DNA of 64,000 nucleotides, taken from Lewinella sp. 4G2 (GTDB lineage Bacteria > Bacteroidota > Bacteroidia > Chitinophagales > Saprospiraceae). Location of the stretch: contig NZ_LVWJ02000014.1 in the NCBI RefSeq assembly GCF_001625015.1, positions 868,001 through 932,000 on the forward strand, given 5' to 3'. Positions 1-8,574 of this stretch are shown here, one piece after another. The notes under the pieces are model-generated. The model ran no database searches and was not told the origin of the DNA. It worked only from the letters and a program-made list of their open reading frames with translations. How positions within the stretch are numbered: position 1 is the stretch's first letter; each line of letters opens with the position of its first letter. Made by a program: the position numbers and the translations under genes.

Positions 1-3000
1 TGTTATCGTCGGGGCAGGAGACGGGTGTTGTCGTAAAGGTGCCGGTAATGGCCGCGGGGTCTTCCAGTACGAATGAGTCCATAAAGGCTGGCTCACAATT
101 ATTGGCGTCCGTAATGGTTACCGAGTAAGTCCCTGCGGAGAGACCACCGAGGACATTGTTCTGAGTAATTACGCCAGGGTTGGTGCTGTACTCGTAATTG
201 TAGGTCCCATCCATGTTAGGTGTACCGCCACTCGCAGTGAAGGTCAGGCTACCGTCCGCATCTCCGGGGCAGGTGGGGTTGACGGGTGTGACGCTGAGGA
301 GTTCCACTGGGGTCGGGCTGGCCACGATTCCAATCTGCGCGTTTTCACAACCATTGGAGGTGGTCACCACGATGCCGTACAGCCCAATGGCCAGATCACT
401 AATCGTAGCGTTGCTACCAATCGGATTATCGGGGTCGACGAAGGTAGAATCCGGATTCAACCGGAACCATTCAATACCCGTAACCGTCTCGCCGGGGGGC
501 GGGGTGATCGTCGCGGTAAGCATGCCGTCCGTATCGCCGGGGCAAGAAATAAAGCTGAGCGGAATCGGATCAATTTGCGCTGCCGCTGGTGCGGAGATTC
601 GGAAGGAATCGAGGATCTCACACATATTGGCGTCCGTAACGAAAAGGACGTAGTTGGAGTCGGGTTCGAGACCGTCAATGAAGGGCCCGGGGGTAATGGT
701 GTCAAAAGCCATGTCGAGGCTATCATTCGTCCAACGGTAGGTATAAGGCATCGTTCCACCGGAGACGGCCGCCGTTGCCTCCCCACCCATTTGGGGGATA
801 CAAGTCGCGTCGCGAATGACCAGGTCTTCGTCGAAGACCAACTCTTCGGGAGAGGTAATTTCAAAAGTATCCGTAAAGGAACAGCCGGCCGGGTCCTCAT
901 CCCGCAGCGTAATCGAATACATGCCTGGGCCCAGATCGTCAAAAGCGGTAGGTACGGTAATATCCGTCACCTCTACGTCGGCACTGGAAATGCCAGAGGA
1001 TAGCTCGATCAGGGTAAAGAAGAAGTTACCCACCTGCGGCGCACCGGATGTGCTACCGACTACCTCGATGATACCGTCATTGGCGCCAAAACACTGAACG
1101 TTGGTCAGCGTCTCGGTGATCAGCAGGCTCTTGTTAGCGTCCACCGTAAAGTTGGAGGTGGTCATACAGCCGGACTGGTCCGTAACCGTAACGGCGTAGC
1201 TACCGGGCAGAAGTCCGGTGCGGTTGGACATGGTCGTATTAAGGTCGGTACCCAAGCCTCCTGGCCAGGCAAAGTCGAAGGAACCGTCGCCACCGTCGGC
1301 GGTGATGGTGATAGAGCCATCCGCCGCCCCGTCACAGGTAGCGGCACTGACGGCATCGGCGGGGTTATCCGGCCGGACCGTAATGGGCAGCGGTTGGCCC
1401 AGGAACTGGCTGACGTCCGTCATACACCCCTCGGGCGAGGTCACCGTCACCTCGTAAGAGCCGGACTCCAGCCCGGTCAGGACGTTGCTCGTTTCCGTGC
1501 GCCCCTCCCAGGAGAAAGTGTAACCGGCGGCTACGGGGTTATTCACCTCAACGCTGTTGGCAAAGACCTGGACCTGGATGGCTCCGTCATCCCCACCGTT
1601 ACAGGTTGGCCGGTTGAGTGGTTGGATGACCAGGTCAAGGCTTAGCCCTTGATTGATGGTGACCGGGCGTAATTCCTCCGTGCCGGCACCGTTAACGATC
1701 CGGACTTCGTACATCCCGTTGGGCAAATTATCGAAGGTGGTGGAAGCGGGGACGGTAGCTACGGTGCGGGCATCCATAAAGGTTCCCCCTGGCAGGCTGC
1801 GAATGTCAAAAGTGATGGGCCCTGGAGTATTGGTCACGTCAACCGTGATGGTTCCATTATCGTCCATGTCACACACTTCATCCGTCTTGGATACCTCGAT
1901 CCCGAACTGCATGGCCAGGATGGTGATGTTACCATTGTTGAAGTTGATATCGCTGGTGGTACCCATTGGTGGCCCGTCCAAGCGGGTGAACTCGGCGGGA
2001 GCGGAAGGTTCGTCGCGGACGGGGCTCACGTCGCCGCCGTTTCCGATGAGGTCGAAGCAGATCTCGAAAAGCACTTCTCCGTCGGGGATGTCGGCCGTAC
2101 CGTCTCCACCGATGATGTTGAGGATGTAAATCACGTTACCCGGAGGGCGATTTCCACCGGCAGTCATAGGTCCATTTTCCAGGAAACCCGTTACGATGGC
2201 AGGGTTGACGTTCGTCGAACCCGTATAGGTAAGGATGGCCGGGTCGTAATCCATTTCAAACTGGAAGCCGGAGACGTCGGTGAAGTTATCTACGGTGACA
2301 GGGAAGCAGACGTTCGTTCCCGCCGTGCCGCTGGCGGTGGGGAAGGTGATCGTCACCGGATCGTTACAACCATCCGCGTGGGATACCACGACGGTCTCCA
2401 ACTCACACGAGATGTTGTCCATGATGCTGATGCGGTAATCACCGGCCGTTGGCACCTGGTACTGCACGAGCCCGTTGTGATTGACGGTATTAGCGGGATT
2501 GTTCAACTGCGCCCGTTGCCCGGTGACGGTATTTTCGATGGTGATGGTATAATTCGCATCGCCGGAAAACTCAGGCTCCCCTCCCAGTACGTTGAAGAAG
2601 CCGTTGCAGCCGGAGAAGGAATTGGAGGCCGGTAGATTTTCGACCGTGATGGCGTTGAGGTATACGACGCGGAAGGTTTCTTCCAGGGCAACGTCGACAC
2701 ACGGACCATTTTCCTGATAGAAAGCAATACCGTTCACTACCGTATCAAAGGTGATGGGAGCGATGTAAAAGTCAACCGGGCTGGGGCGGCCGCCCATGGG
2801 GAAATCCGTGCCGAAAGCCTCTGCCGTAGCGAAGTTGTTGAAAAGGTTAAGGGTGTAGTCACCGGACAGGTTACCATTCGGGACAGCTACGACGAGTTCA
2901 CCGGTGAAGATGAATTGGCCACCGTTCGCCACACAGGGGTCAGCTCGGATATCATCCCGGGTAGGCCCGCTGACGGTGGGGGGGCATTCGTAAAAGGCCC

Positions 3001-3352
3001 ACCCAACTCCGGAAAATGCGGTTTGATTCGGTACTCCGGAAAGGTCTTCCGTTCCCTCATCGTGGTTGATGCGGAAACGGTCCTGCGCGCAGAGGTAGAT
3101 GGCATCCGGCCGGTCATCGAAATCTACCCGGTCACTGGCGTCGATGTTTTCACCGAAGCTGTTGCTCTGCATGTCGAAGTCGAAGAAGTCCTCAACGTCG
3201 CCCGCATCGTTACAGTCCATTTTTTGGCCCAGGGGGTAGGTGCTTGGTTTGTCGCCGGGGATGATAGCGTGCGGCACCTGTGCGAAGGCTGCTACCGAGC
3301 AGAGGAGGGCAAAAAGTAGGGTAGACGAACGAAGGGTAAAGCCTGTGAGCAT
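1..3352 (-). CDS. Large SprB-repeat surface protein, C-terminal part outside window
   Basis: Open frame on the minus strand from the ATG at 3352 to the left edge, at least 1117 codons with no stop in the places checked. The N-terminus (MLTGFTLRSSTLLFALL..AFAQ) is a Sec signal peptide with cleavage near AFA-Q. The next about 300 residues form a globular head (for example FSGVGWAFYECPPT). From about residue 300 onward there are at least eight PKD/SprB-type repeats, seen as G-Y-x-V-x-I-T-D-x-x-x-C: GTYSVTITDANNC near 100-135, GSYAVTVTDQSGC near 1165-1215, GSYEVTVTSPEGC near 1420-1475, plus more degenerate copies near 370, 620, 920, 1700 and 2430. In the family such proteins are long gliding adhesins or T9SS cargo; the sorting domain would be beyond the window. 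Adhesin function is inferred from the repeats. It is monocistronic, with 211 bp to the next gene. Confidence 0.85.
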   Translation of the reverse strand, partial: MLTGFTLRSSTLLFALLCSVAAFAQVPHAIIPGDKPSTYPLGQKMDCNDAGDVEDFFDFDMQSNSFGENIDASDRVDFDDRPDAIYLCAQDRFRINHDEGTEDLSGVPNQTAFSGVGWAFYECPPTVSGPTRDDIRADPCVANGGQFIFTGELVVAVPNGNLSGDYTLNLFNNFATAEAFGTDFPMGGRPSPVDFYIAPITFDTVVNGIAFYQENGPCVDVALEETFRVVYLNAITVENLPASNSFSGCNGFFNVLGGEPEFSGDANYTITIENTVTGQRAQLNNPANTVNHNGLVQYQVPTAGDYRISIMDNISCELETVVVSHADGCNDPVTITFPTASGTAGTNVCFPVTVDNFTDVSGFQFEMDYDPAILTYTGSTNVNPAIVTGFLENGPMTAGGNRPPGNVIYILNIIGGDGTADIPDGEVLFEICFDLIGNGGDVSPVRDEPSAPAEFTRLDGPPMGTTSDINFNNGNITILAMQFGIEVSKTDEVCDMDDNGTITVDVTNTPGPITFDIRSLPGGTFMDARTVATVPASTTFDNLPNGMYEVRIVNGAGTEELRPVTINQGLSLDLVIQPLNRPTCNGGDDGAIQVQVFANSVEVNNPVAAGYTFSWEGRTETSNVLTGLESGSYEVTVTSPEGCMTDVSQFLGQPLPITVRPDNPADAVSAATCDGAADGSITITADGGDGSFDFAWPGGLGTDLNTTMSNRTGLLPGSYAVTVTDQSGCMTTSNFTVDANKSLLITETLTNVQCFGANDGIIEVVGSTSGAPQVGNFFFTLIELSSGISSADVEVTDITVPTAFDDLGPGMYSITLRDEDPAGCSFTDTFEITSPEELVFDEDLVIRDATCIPQMGGEATAAVSGGTMPYTYRWTNDSLDMAFDTITPGPFIDGLEPDSNYVLFVTDANMCEILDSFRISAPAAAQIDPIPLSFISCPGDTDGMLTATITPPPGETVTGIEWFRLNPDSTFVDPDNPIGSNATISDLAIGLYGIVVTTSNGCENAQIGIVASPTPVELLSVTPVNPTCPGDADGSLTFTASGGTPNMDGTYNYEYSTNPGVITQNNVLGGLSAGTYSVTITDANNCEPAFMDSFVLEDPAAITGTFTTTPVSCPDDN

Positions 3353-3563
3353 ACTGCGGGATATTCGGTTGGTAGTCGCCACCTTCCACCTGGAGCAAAG
3401 GGGAGGACGACACCTAAAGCAAGCCTACACCAGTGGTGTTCGGTGCGGGCGGGTGAAGGTACAGGTTTGGTAACGACGTATTGGCCGGGCCTAGTCTATT
3501 CACTGGTGCCGGAAGGAGGCTCTTAACCTTTACTTAGTGGAGTCTTATGCATAAGTGTGTTGC

Positions 3564-4172
3564 CTACCGCGTGCGGGGCCGGCGGCGCTTTCCACCGTAG
3601 CCGCCCGTATTCTGGGCGCCCCCACCCCGGCGTTGGGCGGCCTTGACCTGGCCGGATTGCTTCAGGGCCTGATCCATCATGTCGATCTGCTCCTTGAACT
3701 GGGGGATGGTAATTTTGGCTTCCTTAACCTTTTTGAGGTACTTCTTCGCGGCGTTGAAGTTCCGGCGGCGGTACTCGAACTGGCACAGTTGCAGGTTCAC
3801 CATCGCGCCTTCGGTGGCGCCGAGGTTCATCTGCTCCGCCTTTTTGATCCACTCTTCGGCCGTCTTCAGGTCCTCGCGGCTCAGGGCGATGTTACCCCGC
3901 AGCAGGTAGTAGTTGCCACGGTTGGGGCCGTAGAGCCATTCTGGTTTAGCCGTCAGGTTCAGGATTTGCTCCGCTTTGTTGATGTCCTGCGTCTGGAAGG
4001 CCTGGGCCGCCGGGGCGATCGTACCCAAAAAGATGTACCCGGCCAGTAGGATAAGGCCGGTAAGGACAAAGAAAATGCCGTACCAAACACCAAGCGTCGC
4101 CCAGAGGGCAATACCGCCAATGAGGCACAGCGCGATGAGGGCAAAACGAACGTAGGGAGGGATGACGAACAT
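3564..4172 (-). CDS. Two-TM protein with TPR-like helices and basic tail
   Basis: 202 aa. Residues about 7-27 and 30-53 are two hydrophobic helices (FALIALCLIGGIALWATLG and an adjacent segment). They are followed by helical repeats resembling TPRs (YYLLRGNIALSREDLKTAEE; LQLCQFEYRRRNFNAAKKYL), about residues 85-170. The C-terminus is a Gly/Arg-rich basic tail ending GGKRRRPRTR. A membrane anchor with a cytoplasmic TPR platform is the plain reading; no enzyme motif is visible. It lies 86 bp downstream of tatC in the same direction and may be cotranscribed. The basic tail could bind RNA, DNA or membranes, which is inference only. Function unknown. Confidence 0.8.
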   Translation of the reverse strand: MFVIPPYVRFALIALCLIGGIALWATLGVWYGIFFVLTGLILLAGYIFLGTIAPAAQAFQTQDINKAEQILNLTAKPEWLYGPNRGNYYLLRGNIALSREDLKTAEEWIKKAEQMNLGATEGAMVNLQLCQFEYRRRNFNAAKKYLKKVKEAKITIPQFKEQIDMMDQALKQSGQVKAAQRRGGGAQNTGGYGGKRRRPRTR

Positions 4173-4257
4173 ACGAATAGTAGTATTTGGGAGCCGTTTC
4201 CGGCCGGGCCGGCAAAGATACCGGGCAATTTTTTAGTAGCGGCGTCTACCAGCGTTA

Positions 4258-5127
4258 TCAGTCCTCGATGGGGCCACCGATGTCTTCCTCATACTCTTTC
4301 TGCGCGCGTTTGGCCACGAAAATGGAGATTTCGTAGAGGGAGTAAAGTGGTACGGCGATCAAGATCTGCGTCACGATATCCGGCGGTGTCATCAGGCTGG
4401 CCAGGATCAAAATACCGATGATGGAATGCTTACGGTATTTCCGCATGGCCGCTGCCGTCACCAGCCCGAAGCGGGCCAGGAAGTAGATCAGCACGGGTAA
4501 TTCGAAGATGACCGCAGCTGGCAAGGTGAACATCGTCATGTAGCCAATGACGGAATCCATCGTCGGGATGTTGGCCGCGCCACCCACGGTAAAGTTGGTC
4601 AGGAAGTACATCCCGAAGGGCGCCACCACGAGGAAGCCAAAACTTATACCAATAAAGAACAGGATGGAACAGATCAGGATCACCCACCGGGTAGCCCGCT
4701 GCTCCTTCTCGTATAGACCCGGGCGCACGAAGGCCCAGAACTCATAAAAAACGTACGGAAAGGCAATCACGAACCCACCAATGAACGCCATTTTCACCGC
4801 CGTAATGAACTGCTCCCCCACCCCAATGGCTTGCACCAAAATATCTTCCTCCGGCGCAATGCAAAGGTTGCCACCCGTAAGTTCACAGATCACCTCATAA
4901 CTGATGAAGTCCGTCTTTAGTGGACCGAACAGCACCCGGGCGAAGTACCAATCCCGAAATAAAAAGAGCACAATTCCACCCAGCACGATGGCCACGAGGC
5001 TGCGCACCACGTGCCAGCGTAATTCCTCGAGGTGGTCCACGAAGGACATCTCCTTATCCTCGGGTGGTTGGGGCCGGCCATTCTCGTCCAGCTCCCAATC
5101 GTCAACGTTCATTTGGTCCAGCGGCAT
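4258..5127 (-). CDS. tatC: Twin-arginine translocase subunit TatC
   Basis: 289 aa, the usual size for TatC. This inner-membrane receptor binds twin-arginine signal peptides and works with TatA to move folded proteins across the membrane. Visible hallmarks are the N-terminal cytoplasmic SFVDHLEELRWHVVRS (residues about 28-43), six hydrophobic helices, the P-G-L-Y-E-K-E-Q loop after helix 2 (about 137), and the conserved FELPV in helix 4. The ATG at 5127 is used; an in-frame Met five codons later is an alternative. A copy of the dispersed 20-bp motif lies 15 bp upstream in gene orientation, and a TACTTTTG box lies about 100 bp upstream. Its neighbours include a Tat-signal lipoprotein (8575-9222), a plausible client. 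No tatA is seen in the window. Confidence 0.96.
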   Translation of the reverse strand: MPLDQMNVDDWELDENGRPQPPEDKEMSFVDHLEELRWHVVRSLVAIVLGGIVLFLFRDWYFARVLFGPLKTDFISYEVICELTGGNLCIAPEEDILVQAIGVGEQFITAVKMAFIGGFVIAFPYVFYEFWAFVRPGLYEKEQRATRWVILICSILFFIGISFGFLVVAPFGMYFLTNFTVGGAANIPTMDSVIGYMTMFTLPAAVIFELPVLIYFLARFGLVTAAAMRKYRKHSIIGILILASLMTPPDIVTQILIAVPLYSLYEISIFVAKRAQKEYEEDIGGPIED

Positions 5128-5142
5128 GCTAGTAATTTAAGA

Positions 5143-5162
5143 TGGGCGCTCACGCGGGTGCA
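5143..5162 (-). repeat. Dispersed 20-bp leader motif, copy upstream of tatC
   Basis: Minus-strand sequence TGCACCCGCGTGAGCGCCCA, one of about 11 copies in the window. It ends 15 bp before the tatC start and has the same orientation as the gene. Confidence 0.75.
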
Positions 5163-5225
5163 AGGCAAGTAGGTTAAAACAGTCGTCAACCCAAAGCCCG
5201 TGGATCGCCACTCAAAGTGGGGGAA

Positions 5226-5233
5226 CAAAAGTA
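5226..5233 (-). promoter_or_regulatory. Possible -7 box (TACTTTTG) upstream of tatC
   Basis: Read on the minus strand this is TACTTTTG, matching the Bacteroidota -7 element TAnnTTTG. It would give a leader of roughly 90 nt that contains the dispersed 20-bp motif at 5143-5162. No convincing -33 TTG at ideal spacing was found, so support is moderate. Confidence 0.4.
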
Positions 5234-5308
5234 CGACCAAAGAACGGCCCAACTCACAAAGGGATGCCCCGCCGAAGTAAAATGAAATTCCCCTGACGAG
5301 CAGGACCA

Positions 5309-6163
5309 CTATATCCGAAAGTCCGCCACCGCCGCCTCACTGTATTCCCACAAGCGCCGGGCGAGCTGCTCATTTCGGGCGATCGCCGATGGTTTCTGCA
5401 GGCACTGATTCTCATCGAAGTACCGCCCCGAAACATCCTTCACCTCCGGGCTGGTGGCCAGGTAAACGGAAGTGGAAGCCCCCTGCTCCGGCTTGATGGC
5501 AAAGGGTTTGTACATCGACCAGACCGCGCTCGTAAAGGCACCAGCCTTCTTGTTGGCCAAGCGGGTACCGACGACCCCAGGGTGGAGGCAATTCGTCGTC
5601 AGGTCCCTACCGAAGCGGCGGTCCAATTCCATCGTGAACAGCACGTTGGCCAGTTTGCTCTGGGCGTACGCTTCGCTGCCGTTGTAGCTCTTTTTTTCTC
5701 CCTTCAGATTGGTGAAGTCCAGCACCCCCTTTTTGTGAAGGGCACTGCTGACGTTGATCACCCGCGTACAGTGGCGGCAGCACTGAATGGCGGGCAGCAG
5801 ATTCAGCGTCAGTAAGAAGTGACCGAGGTAATTCACCGCAAACTGTAATTCGTATCCATCTTCACTGAGTTCGAGCCGGTCGGTATACACCCCGGCATTG
5901 TTGATCAGGACGTCCACCTTCGGGTGCTCGGCAAGAAACTCTTCCGTAGCTGCCTTGATCGATGCCATGCTCGCCAGGTCGATGGGCAGTGTATCAACGT
6001 TGTGGTTGCCCGTTGATTCCATGATCGCTTTGGCCACGTGTTGGGCCTTGGCGTCATCCCGGCAGGCGAGTACGACGTGGGCGCCCCGCCCCGCCAGCCG
6101 CTCGGCCGTAGCGCGCCCAATGCCATCGTTGGCTCCGGTGATGAGAACGGTTTTATCCTTCAT
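5309..6163 (-). CDS. Short-chain dehydrogenase/reductase, retinol-dehydrogenase-like
   Basis: 284 aa NAD(P)-dependent oxidoreductase of the classical SDR fold. The cofactor loop TGANDGIGRA is at residues 9-18, the structural NNAG near 88, and the catalytic pair is in YAQSK near 164 (Tyr and Lys), preceded by a Ser of the INVSSALH strand. The overall pattern (VVLACRDDAKA after beta-2, then LHPGVVGTRL) resembles the retinol dehydrogenase/WW-domain oxidoreductase branch common in bacteria; the substrate cannot be read from sequence. It stands alone between tatC and the GMC operon. Its 5' flank contains GTTAGCCTTGG, a weak -7-like box only 12 bp from the ATG. Confidence 0.9.
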   Translation of the reverse strand: MKDKTVLITGANDGIGRATAERLAGRGAHVVLACRDDAKAQHVAKAIMESTGNHNVDTLPIDLASMASIKAATEEFLAEHPKVDVLINNAGVYTDRLELSEDGYELQFAVNYLGHFLLTLNLLPAIQCCRHCTRVINVSSALHKKGVLDFTNLKGEKKSYNGSEAYAQSKLANVLFTMELDRRFGRDLTTNCLHPGVVGTRLANKKAGAFTSAVWSMYKPFAIKPEQGASTSVYLATSPEVKDVSGRYFDENQCLQKPSAIARNEQLARRLWEYSEAAVADFRI

Positions 6164-6319
6164 GTCTGCACCAAGGCTAACACGGCGGAAGGGGTGCAGG
6201 GTTGAGTTAGGGAAGTATTAAGGCACCGCTTCCGGGGTCGAACCCTTCCACCAGCCGGGCGGTAAGTCAGCTGCCGTACATAAATAGGCAAGCCAAAAAC
6301 GCTCCTTAACCACGTAGAA

Positions 6320-6351
6320 AAGCCCCTCCGCAGCGAACTACGAAGGGGCTT
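6320..6351 (-). terminator. Intrinsic terminator after the first GMC oxidoreductase gene
   Basis: Arms 6320-6330 and 6341-6351 form an 11-bp stem (AAGCCCCTTCG pairing, one mismatch) with a 10-nt loop. On the minus strand it is followed by TTTTC, and it lies 37 bp after the stop of the gene at 6388. Confidence 0.8.
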
Positions 6352-6387
6352 CCTCAATCTCTGATCCTCCCCAAACTGGGAGTGATA

Positions 6388-8112
6388 CTACATCAACCGA
6401 CCATCCTTTTTCATCGTCCGGTCCAGATAATCTACCGCGCGGGCGGTGAAGGCCATGTAGGTGATACTCGGGTTCTGGGTGCCGGAGGAGGTCATAAAGG
6501 AGCCGTCCGTCACGAAGACGTTCTTGGCGGCGTGTACCTGGTTCCACTTGTTGAGGACACTCGTCTTCGGGTCGCGGCCCATCCGGGCAGTACCCATTTC
6601 GTGGATGGCCGCGCCGGGAGCCGTCGGGTTGTTGTGGACCTTGACGTTCTTGCACCCGGCTTCGGTGAGCATCTCCTCGAGACAGGCTACACCGTCTTCC
6701 CGGAGTTTACTTTCGTTCTCCTTCAGCCCGGCGTCGAATACGAGTTTAGGGATGCCGTACTGGTCCACGTCGGTTTCGTGGAGGAAGAAGCGGTTTTCGT
6801 GGTAGGGCAGCAATTCACCGAAGCAGGTGGCGCCGATCCACCAGTCGTCTCCAGGAGAAGTAATGGCCTTTTTAAAGCCGGGCCCCAAAGGCGCATTCAC
6901 GGTATTTATCCTGGTCGCCCCACCCTGGTAACCGAAGCCGCGGATGTAGTCTTTCCGCTGCGTCGCCTTGTCCCCCAGGTTACGGAAGCGGGGGATGTAG
7001 AAGCCCCCGTTGGGCTTCCGCCCTTTGCTGTAACTGTCCTTGTGCCCGGTGTAGGTGCCGCTACCGCCCATGCCGTAGTGGTGGTCCATGATGTTGTGGC
7101 CCAACTCGCCGGAGTCGTTACCAAAACCGTCGGGGAAACGCTCGGACTTACTGTTGAGCATGATGGCCGTCGAGCCAATGGTACTGGCGTTGAGGAAGAT
7201 CACTTTGGCGAAGTACTCGCGGGTCTCCTTCGTATTGCCGTCAATCACGTTGACGCCGACGGCTTCCTTCGTTTTATCATCGTAAATGATGGAGTGGACG
7301 ATACTGTCCGCCATCAAGGTCAGGTTACCCGTATCGTTAGCGACGGGGATGGTCGAGCTCAGCGAAGAGAAGTAGCCACCGTAGGGGCAGCCCCGCCAGC
7401 AACGGTTACGGGCCTGGCACTGCCCGCGCGTCCCGTGGTGTAATTCCGGAATGTACTGGGTCAGGTTAGCCGTCCGGCCGGGCGTGATGCGGCGGACGTT
7501 CCACTTCGCTTCCACCTTCTGCTTGAAGTGGTCTTCCACGCAGTTCAGATCAAACGGGGGCAGGAATTCTCCGTCGGGCAGGTGGGCGAGGCCCTCTTTT
7601 TTGCCCTGCACCCCCACGAATTTCTCGGCGTAGGAATACCAGGGGGCAATATCCTTATACCGCACCGGCCAGTCGATGGCCACACCGTCGCGTTCGTTGG
7701 CCCCGAAATCGAGGTCACTCCATCGGTAGCAGTGGCGGCCCCACATGATGGAGCGGCCACCGACGTGCTCGCCGCGGATCCAGTCAAAGCGTTGAATCTC
7801 GTCGTAATCCCGCTCATCGTCCTTAACGATCCAGTGCTTATTGTCCTGCTGCACCCACCAGTGGAGGCGGTTTTGCTTGTAGTAGTGGGCGGCGATCTCT
7901 TCGCGCGGCACCTTACCCTGGTATTCGAGGTCCCAGGTGTCCAAATTGGCCGTGGGGTATTCGCCGTGCTTGACCATCCGGCCCCGCTCCAGCATGAGCG
8001 TTTTGTAGCCTTTGGTACAGAGTTCCATGGCGGCGTACCCACCGCTGATACCGGAGCCGACCACGATGGCGTCGTAGGTCACCTCATCTTTTCCTTGTGA
8101 ATTAAAATTCAT
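6388..8112 (-). CDS. GMC-family FAD oxidoreductase (first paralogue)
   Basis: 574 aa. A GMC-type flavoprotein dehydrogenase acting on a sugar, polyol or similar alcohol. The FAD dinucleotide loop VVGSGISGG is at residues 17-25. The central cysteine patch CQARNRCWRGCPYGG is near 245. The C-terminal signature HEMGTARMG with downstream GTQNPSITY supplies the His/Asn catalytic pair near residues 500-550. These match the gluconate 2-dehydrogenase/GMC oxidoreductase group rather than choline oxidases. It has no signal peptide of its own. It is nearly co-linear with the 574-aa paralogue at 9273 (both start MNFNSQG). The intervening gene is a Tat-exported small subunit, so export by piggybacking is likely (inference). 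Electron acceptor and substrate are unknown; no cytochrome c gene is in the window. Confidence 0.93.
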   Translation of the reverse strand: MNFNSQGKDEVTYDAIVVGSGISGGYAAMELCTKGYKTLMLERGRMVKHGEYPTANLDTWDLEYQGKVPREEIAAHYYKQNRLHWWVQQDNKHWIVKDDERDYDEIQRFDWIRGEHVGGRSIMWGRHCYRWSDLDFGANERDGVAIDWPVRYKDIAPWYSYAEKFVGVQGKKEGLAHLPDGEFLPPFDLNCVEDHFKQKVEAKWNVRRITPGRTANLTQYIPELHHGTRGQCQARNRCWRGCPYGGYFSSLSSTIPVANDTGNLTLMADSIVHSIIYDDKTKEAVGVNVIDGNTKETREYFAKVIFLNASTIGSTAIMLNSKSERFPDGFGNDSGELGHNIMDHHYGMGGSGTYTGHKDSYSKGRKPNGGFYIPRFRNLGDKATQRKDYIRGFGYQGGATRINTVNAPLGPGFKKAITSPGDDWWIGATCFGELLPYHENRFFLHETDVDQYGIPKLVFDAGLKENESKLREDGVACLEEMLTEAGCKNVKVHNNPTAPGAAIHEMGTARMGRDPKTSVLNKWNQVHAAKNVFVTDGSFMTSSGTQNPSITYMAFTARAVDYLDRTMKKDGRLM

Positions 8113-8174
8113 GCTCGATCTTTAAATAACTAAACCACTTCGTTTCAGGTATAGGGTGCCCAAAGTACGAAACA

Positions 8175-8193
8175 GGGCGCGGACGCAGGTGCG
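8175..8193 (-). repeat. Dispersed 20-bp motif, degenerate copy upstream of GMC gene
   Basis: Minus-strand CGCACCTGCGTCCGCGCCC, matching the consensus except at CAG, which reads CCG. It lies 62 bp before the GMC start at 8112, in gene orientation. Confidence 0.55.
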
Positions 8194-8490
8194 GAGCCGG
8201 GGATATAAAACGGGACCAACCAGCGTTGGGGAAGGGAGGCGACAAGTCGGATTTAGTTCCCCAAATTACCGGAACCGGCCTAGGATAAAGTGGCTGGAGA
8301 CCGACCTCTACCGAATTGGCTGGGCGTACCAATCGTTAGCATTAATCTGTGTCTACTCGTTGAAGACCGGGCGCTCGGAGTGGCTTCAACTTCCCAAGCG
8401 CGTCATCACCGGTAGGTTGGGGTTTATCCCAACCTGAAGTTTACTTACACAATTAGGAAGACAATCTCTCCCTCTTTCTTGCCCTTTGCT

Positions 8491-8511
8491 GCGCACCCGC
8501 GTCAGCGCCCA
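8491..8511 (+). repeat. Dispersed 20-bp motif, plus-strand copy without downstream gene
   Basis: CGCACCCGCGTCAGCGCCCA from 8492. It points away from the minus-strand operon and directly abuts the terminator hairpin of the subunit-3 gene. It is one of three copies not in a gene leader. Confidence 0.7.
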
Positions 8512-8516
8512 AACGA

Positions 8517-8552
8517 AGAAACGGTAGAGAGCTACTGCCCACTACCGTTTCT
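8517..8552 (-). terminator. Terminator after the GMC small-subunit gene
   Basis: Perfect 11-bp stem AGAAACGGTAG / CTACCGTTTCT (8517-8527 and 8542-8552), loop 14 nt. On the minus strand a T-rich CTTCGTTT tail follows. It lies 22 bp after the stop codon at 8575. Confidence 0.75.
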
Positions 8553-8574
8553 TACTATTCGAAAAAGGACTGGC

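Larger units (their letters stand above)
8113..8574. other. 462-bp gap with two opposed copies of the 20-bp motif
   Basis: No gene is supported here. The gap holds a degenerate motif copy on the minus strand (8175-8193), 62 bp before the GMC start, and a good copy on the plus strand (8491-8511) with no plus-strand gene after it. It also holds a terminator hairpin at 8517-8552. Confidence 0.7.
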
